Below the pieces are notes generated by a model that worked only from the letters and a program-made list of their open reading frames with translations, ran no database searches and was not told the origin of the DNA. A stretch of DNA of 64,000 nucleotides from Malachius bipustulatus (Eukaryota > Arthropoda > Insecta > Coleoptera > Melyridae). The stretch's first letter is position 1. Every line of letters starts with the position of its first letter. Made by a program: the position numbers and the translations under genes. Shown here piece after piece: positions 12,601 to 24,600 of this stretch. Location of the stretch: contig OU342631.1 of assembly GCA_910589415.1 (NCBI GenBank), forward strand, positions 9,362,001 to 9,426,000, written 5' to 3'.

Positions 12601-15600
12601 TGTGTCCTTCTTGGGAAAGAAAACCCTCATGCTAGGATGAGGAGAACGTGTTAAATGAACCTTAGATGGCGTTCTCTTTATATGCCAAGTCTACATTGCT
12701 TGTTGTGCGCTGTTTTCACCATTTCTATTTGTATAACCAAGACGAATCTCCACTTTAAATAAAACCCACTCCCCTAATTGATGAAAGTAATGACTGAAAT
12801 ATTATTTTATTACTTTACAGCATCGTTTATAGTTTTTAGCACCGATATTGATGTTCCTCTTGGGAGGAAATCCTGATGGAGGTTTCCTGAAAATTATGCT
12901 GCTAGCGTTCAGTAACACTAACACCAACACGGGTAGTTTACCGCTAACGCGATAATTTATATAAATGCCTAGTTGTTCGTAAATTGTCAATGTAGACGCG
13001 GCATATTTCCCTCGCGCTTTCGCGAATCGAGGTCTTAGTAGGGATATAAATAGGATATGTGATTACGAAGCTCAAGCTTTATTCCTTCACTTCCCATGCC
13101 GGGAAATTGTATTTCTGTGACCTGTTTTCCTATGTCTTGGTTTTCCTTATACACAAACACCTTTTTGTTATAGGAATCCCAACGAACATCACAAGCAGGA
13201 GCCCGTACTGGCTGCGTCCAGGGAGAGAAACAGATTCAGGTCCATCGTTTGGGATGAGTACGATTCAGTTCACCAGAAATATTTAGAAATCGGTAAGTTT
13301 GTTTTGAATATTTTTGGTTTCGGCACAAAACATACTTGGCTGTGTACCAAATTAGCACCTACTAAACATAAACCATGCAGACATAATACGCAATAAGACC
13401 TTCGTGAGTTATTCGACAATAATTGAAAATACAACTTACAGGATACTAAAGTCATATTACTATCGCTGATCTCTTTCCCAAGCAAGAATTTTCCGTGCAT
13501 TACACCCCTTCACTGTATCTCCATAACATGGAAGGAACTGTTCCGTCATCTCGATGCCCGAATTTTCAATTTCATCTCTTCCTTACGAAATTTATCCTTT
13601 ACTTGCATAACCCTTGCTACCCATCCCTCAGATTATGATTTTCGCGGCAAAAGAACATACTCAAGCGCGCAACGTGAGTGTTGAAAACAAATCTTCCAAA
13701 ATCGCCACCAACCCCAGAGTAGATTCAAGGACGAGCAAGCAAACAACCTTTCTTTAGGTAGGGTGAAAATCTCAGTGTGTCCTGCATTCGTCAAATTCGT
13801 CGTTATCGTGTCCGATTGAGAGCGTCGATCGCATTATTCATGGGTGTTGTACATGCTAAACGCTGCCCCCCTTCGCAAAACTGCATACGTTTTAGAAGAC
13901 TTCCACATCTCCCGCACGGGTCACAGTTGTTTTGCACATTGATACGAAATTAAACAGTGAGAACAATAATCAAAAGTCATAATAAGTATTAATCTATCTT
14001 TTATATCCCGGCTTATCCTGTACCCTGGTCCTTCGTCCAGATTTCGAAAAAGCTTTTCGGTCTTAAGAGCCGACCTATTAAAACTCCTAACTAGGAATTC
14101 TTGCTCTTCTGCTCTTCTTAATTAGGAGGAGCAAGAACGCCGCTCAACAGGGCCAGAACCTTTTTGCGGAATAGGAGAAAATGTTCTCAAAGACAAAATT
14201 AACAAAAGAAGAGGAAACTCGAAGAGAAAACCTCTGAAAAGACCTGTGAAATGGAAGGAAAAAGCCGACAACCTAAAAAAGCGAGGAGCAAGAACGCTTC
14301 TCACAGGACCAGAACCTTCTTGCGGAATAGAAGAAAATGTTCTCAAAGACGAAATGAAGAAAGAAGAGAAAATCTCTGTAAAGACGTGTAAAAGCTAATG
14401 AAGAAGCCGACAACTTAGCAAAGTGGGGGTAAGAACGCCGCTCAACAGGGTCAGAACCTTTTTGCGGAATAGGAGAAAATGTTCTCAAAGACAAAATTAA
14501 CAGAAGAAGAGGAAACTCGAAGAGAAAACCTCTGAAAAGACCTGTGAAATGGAAGGAAGAAGTCGACAACCTACAAAAGCGAGGAGCAAGAACGCTTCTC
14601 ACAGGACCGGAACCTTCTTGCGGAATAAAAGAAAATGTTCTCAAAGACGAAATGAAGAAAGAAGAGAAAACCAAAGAAAAAACCTCTGGCTTCTCCATTT
14701 CCTAGGTTTTCGACTTCTTCATTACCTTTTACCGGTCTTTCCAGAGGTTTTCTCTTCGCGTTTCCGCTTCTTTCTTCATTTTGTCTTTGAGAATATTTTC
14801 TCTTATTCCGCAAGAAGGGTCTGGCCCTATGAGCGGCATTCTTACCCCCACTTTGCTAAGTTGTCGACTTCTTCATTAGCTTTTACACGTCTTTACAGAG
14901 ATTTTCTCTTCTTTCCTTCTTTTGTCTTTGAGAACATTTTCTTCTGTTCCGGCCCTGTGAACGGCGTTCTTGCCCCTTGCTTTGATAGGTTTGCGACTTC
15001 TTCTGTGACTTTTACGGTAAAAGACACTTAACGCTAAAAAACAACTTAGCAAAGTGGGGGTAAGAATGCCGCTCATAGGGCCAGACCCTTCTTGCGGAAT
15101 AAGAGAAAATATTCTCAAAGACAAAACGAAGAAAGAAGCGGAAACGCGAAGAGAAAACCTCTGGAAAGACCGGTAAAAGGTATTGAAGAAGTCGAAAACC
15201 TAGGAAATGGAGAAGCAAGAACGCCTTTCACAGGGCCAGAATCTTTTTGAGGAATAGGAGAAAATGTTCTCAAAGGCAAAATGAAGACAGAAGATGAAAC
15301 TCGAAGAGAAAACCTCTGGTAAAACCTGTAAAAGGCACAGAAGAAGCCGAAACCTATCAAAGCAAGGGGCAAAAACGCCGTTCACAGGGCCGGAACAGAA
15401 GAAAATGTTCTCAAAGGCAAAAGAAGGAAAGAAGAGAAAATCTCTGTAAAGACGTGTAAAAGCTAATGAAGAAGCCGACAACTTAGCAAAGTGGGGGTAA
15501 GAATGCCGCTCATAGGGCCAGAACCTTCTTGCGGAATAAGAGAAAATATTCTCAAACACAAAATGAAGAAAGAAGCGGAAACTCGAAGAGAAAACCTCTG

Positions 15601-18600
15601 GAAAGACCGGTAAAAGGTAATGAAGAAGTCGAAAACCTAGGAAATGGAGAAGCAAGAACGCCTTTCACAGGGCCAGAATAATTTTGAGGAATAGGAGAAA
15701 ATGTTCTCAAAGACAAAATGAAGAAAGAAGAGGAAATCTGAAGAGAAAACCTCTGGAAAGATCGCCCAGGATTAATACAGGCCAAATCAACACTTGGAAA
15801 ATACAAACAACAAAGATTCGAAGCCTGCATCAAAGCGAACAAAAATTTTTCTCACGGGGCTTTCTAGAAACGACCAAACCTGTAGATTCTGTATGGGAAG
15901 GAAAGAAACTTCAACACATCTCTTGGTCTAGTGCAGTGCAGTAGAACAAAGAAGACTCCGTTATCTGTGTTTTTACCAAACAGTGAAAAAAGACATACCA
16001 TCGTTAGAACCATCAAAACTCCTAAAACTGCTCCGAGAACTAGAACTGGATGGGGTGCTATAATCTAATAGTCACCAGAAGAGTATACACGGAAGTTCTT
16101 CTAAGTCATAGTGTAGATACAGCCCTAATTAATACAATACAATGGAATAGACTCATGTTTCATTTCTAATGTTATTTACCTGTGAATTGTCGCTTCGGTA
16201 TAAAACTTTTCCAATAGCAGTCCCCTAATTTCGTGTATCTATTTCCCTCTGGCTGTAAATTTGTCTACGCAGTATGATAAATCTAAAGTAAAGTATTTCA
16301 ACTAAACAGAATGACTGACAGGCACAGTCTGTATAGTAGTAGTACGAGTAATTAAGAGTTTCAGTCCTAGCTCTGTTAAACCTAAAAACTAACGCGAACT
16401 TACAGTTGAATTATTCAAGGTTTCAACTGGACCACATTATTATACCTACACACACACATCCGAGGTGATAGTCCACTCTCCAGCTGTGAGCTAGGTAATA
16501 CGAACCAGCACCGTTAAACCCTCTTAATAAATCTGGGTCATAAAGTTGCTGGTCCGGGTCATGTTTATACATCTACTGGAATTTCGTTTATGCGAGAACT
16601 TTTCTAGCCATTTAGCTGGCAGTCCTTGGTGTGTAGTTCAGATTCATTGCCTCTTGAGAAAGCGGCTCGGAGGAAAACACGCCCGGATTTCGGATAGCTG
16701 CTTTGAGGTCGCGTTTCCGGCCCGACTTTCCGGTTTAATTGAGAACACTTGATGGATCGGGAATTCGGCAGGTGACAATGAAATTCGCTCGCTTCACCCC
16801 GTAAGCGAGGAACGAGGCGTGACGAACTGGCTCCTGAGGGGAGCACTTTACGTGTCGGGCAGGATTTAGTGGAGAGATACACACTCCGTCTGAAGTTGTC
16901 CTAATCTTTTAGAGATGCGTGAGAGTGGGATTTTCATTAATGTTTTACTTGCTGCAGATTAAAATGCTCTCTGCTGATTCTACGCGGGATGTTTTGGGTT
17001 TTGGTGCCTAGCTAGCTCGAGGATTCAACTAAGACAAACTAGAACTGGTGGTAGGTAATGCAAGGTTTCTGTGGAATTTCGCTTAATCGATTATTATTAT
17101 TTGAGAGATTGCCATTACTAGTCCTCGATATAAACGCATAAAAAGAAATTACATTTAAGCTTGCAGAATTTGGCTTGCTACGGTGTGGGTGTTTTTCAAA
17201 CCAAGAAATCCTTGTTCTTTAACTCTGGGAATTGATCTACATGATATTTTAATCGATGCTTAACCTGTAGTGAAGTCTTAGTGAAAACTGTAAGTTTCAG
17301 GAAAACTATTGACAATTTTACCTGACAGGAATGTCTCGGAGTAGGGATACCTCCACCATATCACTCGATAAGGACAAATCACAAAAGTGAGCACCTTTCT
17401 AAAGAAGTAATTAATCAATTACACACGTCTCGTTAATTCATGTTTTCAAACAAGCAAAGAAATGTTAACATGGGTTAATTGTCCAAATTACCTCTATCAA
17501 TCAGTGTAGCATAAAAATATTACTTTCTAAGTATTACCGAATCATTAAGGTTTCGTGATGATTTATACACCGATTAGATTCTCACTGTTTGCGTGCCACG
17601 CCGTGAATAGCTAATGCAGAAGGGCAGTAAATATGAACCGAAGTTATAAATTTTACAACAATACGACCGACCGACCTGCTCTCTTTTTTCGAAAAACACC
17701 ATTCATCTTGAACACAATTAAAGACTATAATAAGGATCAAAGTAAGCGTCCTTTCGGCCACTAACTAACAATACGTCATAAGATTATCGTAACGAGTTTA
17801 TCGCGTGGTTATCCAGGAATAATCCAAGTAATGGGTGCTTAGCCATCTACAATGCAGAAATACTTTAATAACGAGGTCCCCTAAAAAAAGTTGTGATAAT
17901 TAATTCTCTTCTCACCATAGTCACTAAACGTGATCAATCCTTCATCGTGGATTGACATGATATAAAGCGATTATGTAAGCCGTTCAACTGTGCCGCAGAC
18001 TTAAACTTTAGCTATATCCCAGTCAAGTTAATGGGCACCGAATCATCCATGAAATGACATTGATTCTCAGAGGATTTTGGTGAAGATGAGACGACAAGAC
18101 CGAGTCAGATCTTACGCAGCAATCATGAATATTACAGATTCAATCGGTCTTTCAGCTCTGTGAGTTTTATTTTTTATCGCGCCGAATGAGAAAGAGAATT
18201 TCAAACCGAGCTCGCTATCTCGGGACTTGCATAACGGAGCATTGTACGGGTAGGTGCGATTCGCTTTGAGACAGAAAATTATTGCTAAAATGATTCAAAG
18301 CTTGCACCCCGTTCAGAGAAGGTTGACTTGAGATTGATTAGTTCTCTCTTTGAACTCTAAACTTTCTGTATACTTACTTTAATCGTAATTTAAAACTTTA
18401 TACCTCTCGATTTCGAGATGAAAATTGTCCTTTCAAACGTAAATCATGTCTCTTGATTATTCATAATATGACAGTGGATAGGTATTGTTTTTAGGGTGTG
18501 TGAAATTTTAGATGTCTAGGTGTTTATTATTATAATATGTTGCCACAGAGGATGGGTAAAATTTGTAAAGTCCAAGGGTCAAAGTTAGTTATTCAGCTCG

Positions 18601-21600
18601 ACCCTTCATTTCATTTCGCATAGGATATAACATTTCCTGAGCTAGAAATAACTTTCCTGGCGGTAATGACAGTGCAAATCTGTTGGGTAATAAAATGCAG
18701 AACATGTTTCGATAAAAGTGTTTAAAGTTTTTTCTAATATTCTATAAGAGTACCATTATTATTCTAATAATTATTAGCATAGGGTGTTCATTAATTAACA
18801 CGTCCTGAGTTGGCCACTTTTCTTTTTCTACAGGTTTAGCTTGGCTTAGAATATCGTGTAGGTCGGTTTCCAGAGTTACAGAACAAAGATTTCTTGGTTT
18901 GAAAACTTCCGAAGCAATTGATTTAGTTAAAGAGATCTGTGACGCTCTACTTATCTGTCGTAATACACAGATACCGTAGCCAGCCGATTCTGCAAGCTTA
19001 ACTGTAATGTGATTTCTTTCTATGCATGTAGAGACATGTGAGACTGTTAACAAAGTCAAGTCAATCAATCGAGTGAAGTTAGTCGAGTGGAATGTTAGTT
19101 AAGAATAGCTAGTTAGTGGAATGAGAAACCGTGTATTAGAATGGGTCCAGGAGAATCCATAAATGAATTAATTGTTGATTTTATTTTTGCGTTTTATAAA
19201 AATGCCGCTAAAGGCGTTCTTGAATGTCTTGACAACTGTCCTGACCTAACAAAATGAAGAGCTGACAAAATCCAGCTGACATGAAAGTGAAACACGCATC
19301 TCATGCTTCGTTCAATCCCTCTCTCTAACTCGAAAACCGTCAAAATGGAACTGGAGCGGTCTGTTTTTAGTGACGTCATTGGTATATACCTTCGGCTGAA
19401 GCTAACTCGAACAAGAATCCGCGTTCTAACGCGAGCCAACGAATTGGTGCTCACGAATATTTTTCGACCAAAAGGGATTTAAAAGGGATCCAAAAGCTCT
19501 AAAAATATTTCGACTTATCTTCACTCATTTCTAAACCTACCAACAGAGACAAACTCTCCTTGTAGGCGTGTAAAAGAATCTTCGGCGAAACATGAGGAAT
19601 CAGACCTAAACAAAATAAATATTGTTTGAGCAGTAAGTGAGTGTGGACAGAGACTTTTGCCATTCACATCTTGTAAGTGTGAACGCTGCAGTTCCAATAT
19701 AGAAGGGACAAACATCCAGGCGATGGCAGAGAGAGCGGTACCTTCGTCGCATCGCTAGCAGCAGGAAGGACCAGGCTCAGGCAGAACGATTGGAGATGAC
19801 CGAGCTAGTCGTGTCGGTGTCGGTATTGATCCAAGTTCCGGAAACCCTTTCGTTGCTTTCATTATTATCACCAGTAACCAATGAGTGGTTCTCTGTTAAC
19901 AATACTGACATTACGTAATGGTCGTAACGGTGGTCATAAGGACAGAAGATAATGGCCAAATCAAAGCTCTCTAGCCTACAGAGGCAAGTTTGTCTGGCGA
20001 TCTCTGCTGGTATTAACACCACACCATCGGCAGCTATGGGAATCCTATTGGACTCACCATCTTCACTTATTAATTCAAAGAGATAGAGAGAGAGAGAGAG
20101 AGAGAGGATAGACTACATAGGCATAGAATGATATAGATGACAGGAAGCTTGCCAAAAGACTTCCTGTAACTTGAAGCGAACCAAGTTACTGTATGGCATA
20201 CGAGGTCTGGCTATTAAATAACGAGAGACTGCGTATGAAAAAGAGGTTTATTGTAAAAATTATTCTACAATCGAATGCTCCCCTCCTCTCACCACACACC
20301 ATTCTATTAGTTTTTTTTTCCATTGGTCAAAGCAATGCTGGAAGTCTTCTTTTGTGACAGAATTTAGAAGCTCCGCCGATTGTCGCTTCACGTCTTCCAT
20401 CGACTCAAACTGGGTTCTTTTTAAGGCAGACTTGATCTTCAGAAACAAGAAAAAGACACAAGGCGCTAAATCAGGTGAGTGTGGTGCGTGTTCAAGCACT
20501 GTAGTGCCTTTAGCGACTAAGTAACGCTTCACAGACAGAGCGTTATGGGCAGGTATATCGTCTTGGTACAAGATCCACGACTTGTTTTTCCACAACTCCG
20601 ATCGTTTCTTACGAACTTGCAGTGTTGCCAAAACATGGCGAGAGTCTCAGCGTCTGGGGTTTACAGTCTCAGAAATCATCCGAATGCTCATACAACGATC
20701 TCCGCACACATTTTCATTGATTTTGGTCACTGTTTGCGGAGTTGAAACAGACACAATTTGGTCATATTCGATGCTCTCCTAGCCTTCAGAAAACCTTTTA
20801 TGCTATTCGAAAACACGTGCACGAGATAGAGTAAATTCACCGTGGGCCTCCTTCAACAATTTATAGCACTCAGCGGGAGTTTTTTTTTATTTAATCGAAA
20901 AATTGAAGATTGTTTCGTTGCTCATGTTTTTCGACACATATTGTTATCGGCAGGAGAGAAAACCGCGTTCGTTTTCAACTTTTATAGAAAAAATACTACT
21001 ACAGCTACAAAAACGTGTTTTCATACTAGCGAAGCAGACACTACACGCTAACCAACGCTGCATTCGTTGCCCTCCCCACTCCTCTACGACGCATTCTGCT
21101 CGCGCAGTCTCGTTATTTAATAGCCAGATCTCGTAGAAAGTCACATTTTATTGGGTATGCCCTCAGACATAATGTTCAAGACCATCATGAACCATTTTGC
21201 TTATAAAGTCCTTCTCCCGGGAAGAGACGTGAGAAAGGCAGCAGAAATGAACTCCCAACACCTGATTTCAGATAGTGCACCGATGGATCCAAAACATCCA
21301 CAAAAACTGGAGCTGGGGTGTATAGCGCTAGCGCTGGCTCTAAAAAAGAGTTTTCTCGAGCCTGGGCTTTCACGCAACAACTTTTTAGGCCGAAATCTAT
21401 GCCATAGAGTTCTGTGAGCAGATGCAGGAAAAGATGCATTGATAATAAAAATATTTTTAAATAACCAAGCGGCTTTAAAAGCCCAAATCTCTAGTCACTG
21501 CAAGTCCTAGTTGGTCTGGAACTGTCAACTAACCTTGAGTGCTCTAGCAAACAGCAACGAAGGAATATTAACATGCCGCTTTTCGGGAAGTTGTATGTAC

Positions 21601-24600
21601 TTCGCAGCTCCTCTACGCGTTCGATGAATAGGACCGCGTTGTCCTGTTTATGATCGAATTGCAGTCCCCATTCGAGGGCGCGGTCGATCATCTCCGCTTG
21701 TGACGGCTGCTGTGCCTGTCTGGTGGTTTCTGGTGCCGCTGCCTGTTTTCTTGCTGATTGGAGAGCCAGTTTCATTCGTGCTATCTCGGCTTCCAATGCG
21801 GCGATTCGGTTTTGCTCGGCTCTCTCGGTCATCTTGTGTCCTGGTTCTGTTCCTGCTCGGTTCTGTTTGTGTTTTTATTCTGTCTTGTGCTGTATTACGT
21901 TACTGGGGCTGAAGTCTTGAATATTCGGCGTCAATCTTGTCACTCATCCCGCTAGATACTGTTACTGTCTCCTTTTGGTTCTGTGACTGTACTGTGGTGC
22001 TGTGGCTGAATAATGTAAATTTACACGTTGGGCGCCAATATTGTAACGGGATTTTTCTGAGGGTAGAGGTGAGTTCCCAGGAATGGATAATTGCCCCTTT
22101 GTACCCATGACAAGTCGATTAAAATTGTTATGGTTTATTTACAAAAGAAGTATGTTTACAATAAATCGATCTAGTACTATTATCCGTACAACTGATCTTA
22201 GGGTTGCTCCGTCCTGTGAGTGAGAGAAAGGGGGCGGCCCTCGTTCTGGGAGCGACCGGATTGGCTACAGATAACCGCGTCGAAGGTGGCCTCGTTTACC
22301 ATTAGCCTTTCCGGTACTGCTGCTTTTGGTGTCCTCGTTGCTCGCCGCTCACCATCAGTAATGCCGCCGCTGTCGCACGGTCTATGCTGTCCCCGACCGT
22401 ATGCAAGATACGCGTCTCGAGGCCTTCCGAGCGATGACGTTCGTCGGCAGGCGCTCTCTGAAACAAACGCCGCTCCCGATGCCTCACTACGACCTCGGGA
22501 CGGCTGTTACTGGATCTGGCCCTCAATACAGGCCGGGTAGGGAATGAAGGGATCTGCCGGAACCTCAATGCAGTTCCGGTTGATTACCTATTCTGATCGG
22601 TCGCCGGCCAGAGCTCACTTCACTCTCAATGCGCTTCCGATGCCGGGTTACGGTTCGGTCAACTCAGTTCATCGACCTACTGTATCCGGCTATGTATACT
22701 GTATGGGGCACTCACTATATGCCCCAGCTGATCTCCGGGCTCAATTCACCTTTGAGAGAGAGTTGTTCGCAAGTCAATTCCTCACGATGCACTCTGTCCA
22801 GTCTTCAGCTGGTGCTCTTTATATAGCCGGTGCTGGTGGAGATAACCTGCTAATCGCTGTCGTAAAAACTGTATCATTCCAGATAAACCCCTCTAAGAAT
22901 GAAATAAATAATAATTATCAACGAAAGCCTCGGATTTCGTTACAACCGAAACAACAATACGAAACTGGGCTGAGAGGGAAAATCTAATAATTATAGTAGT
23001 AGATCTAGATGATGGAGAGTAGATCTTGGATGGAGATGTAAATTTTATTGAGTTCTTCGTCACAATTCCTTTGTTGATTCCATAGGAGAAAAATATCTGT
23101 AACTTTTTCATGAGACAGTTTTATACGTCTTCAGGGATCTATTACATACTTCTAAATAAAGTTATCCCGTTTTACTGTAGAGGTTGTACATATTCCATCG
23201 ATGTAAAGAATTTGTACTTCCAATGTTAGAACAAAAGAGCTACAAATCCAAACGACGATTTCATAAAATGTACAGCCAATAAAGCCCAAAGTTTGAATTC
23301 AATTCCGAGAATGTTTAAATAATTCCAGGAAATGCTCTTCAAGATTATTGCAAATAGATAAATTTAAGTGAAAAACCCACAATGAGATATGGCGACTTTA
23401 TCTGAATTCGATTTATATGGAGCCCCATTGAATCTCTCTCCTCTTATAAAAGCACTTATCTGGGTCCATCTTTCAAGATCGAAACAAATGCGTCTCAGTC
23501 CGCGTGGTGTGGGTATCAACTCGACACAATTAATTAACCCTTTGAGACGTGATCGCAAGAAGGGCAAAAAGGGCGGAGAGAGTGAGCGTTAACAAATCAG
23601 AAAACAGAACAGCGCGGCCGGAATATGCGAGCTGTATAATCGGCTCGAAGGGTCCGCTAAAATTGGCTGCATTTAAAGCAAGATGGCGCTCTTAGACGTG
23701 TAATAAATGATCTCGCCGAGACAAACTTTGAATATTGATGTCGGAACGTTCGAGACACTTCACTCCATCCATATGAAGTACGGCCCATTGAAAATAGATT
23801 TTTAAATTGCCTCCGAGGGGGATGGTATCTGAAATATGCTCTCTGGATTTGTTTTATAATCTTTGCTTGATGATTGATGCTCCCCCGGTGCCCTATTTAT
23901 TGAGCCAATTTCTTTACGTCTGTTCCCGATTCCGATTTTAATGTCGTCCTTTCAATACATGTGAGAAAGTTTCGCGGCAACCGTAAATGCTATTACCTGC
24001 ACTTTGGCGAGTTTGATAAATTTACCACTATCGGGAAACTCTTAGCCGACGTAACTTTGAAAGTCAAGTCTCTCGTGTTTCGGGAAAGTAGTCAAAAGTG
24101 ATTAAATCAGAAATAACATCGGAAAAAGACGTTTTCTTGGAGTCTTTTGAATTCCTCCCATAAAAATATCTGTAAAACAAACATATGTTTTGCTTATCAG
24201 ATTCGAGATAGCTTTGGAATACGTCAATCCTCTGTTTACTTTCATGAATATAAATGTTTAAATTAACTTAAAAGTCAGATTCTTGATGGTAATCTTCCTG
24301 TAACTTTACTGAGCCCTTGCAGTATCTAAAGGCAACTGCAAACGTGCTTAAAGTGTTAATATAATTTTTATTGTCACAAAGAGAGACAAAACTTTTCTAC
24401 GTTCCAGTTAGAAATACTCTCACTGAATATAATTACAGTGCTCATTATTTAGGCGACAAAAAAATGAAACAGGTATAATTCTTTAACCTGCATGGCAAAA
24501 AATTGTTTTTAGCGCATCGCCTCTGAAAGACGATTTTTCAGTAGCTCAGTAGCCGGCGGAATGACGCATATTGCAGCCTGCATGCAACAGCAGCTCGCTT

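Larger units (their letters stand above)
663..13173 (+). other. Neuroligin A intron, 12.5 kb
   Basis: The intron runs from gtaagt at 663 to tag at 13173. It contains a non-LTR retrotransposon tail (1390-1701), a 23-bp triplicated repeat (3302-3370), a GC-rich patch with a short open frame (4956-5183), a possible reverse-transcriptase remnant (about 7050-7258), a 183-bp tandem array split by a solo LTR (8645-10570) and a transposase fragment (11480-11895). The remaining stretches (about 1702-3300, 3371-4950, 5184-7000, 7260-8640, 10571-11470, 11900-13173) are AT-rich with nothing I can name. Confidence 0.75.
21563..22944 (-). mobile_element. Gypsy-like LTR retrotransposon fragment: 5' LTR, primer site, gag start
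   Basis: Reading on the - strand: a 903-bp LTR (22944 to 22042, TGTAACGAA...CCCGTTACA), a 4-base spacer, a primer-binding site TGGCGCCCAACGTG at 22037, a leader, then a gag-like frame from 21832. The element breaks off inside gag at about 21562, so protease, reverse transcriptase, integrase and the 3' LTR are absent. The LTR is the same family as the solo copy at 8940. Confidence 0.85.

Noticed and set aside
14273..15655. Long - strand open frames rich in Phe and Ser across the satellite
   Set aside because: They follow the repeat units, restart in other frames and contain no conserved start or domain. Two adjacent units sum to about a multiple of three, which explains the openness.
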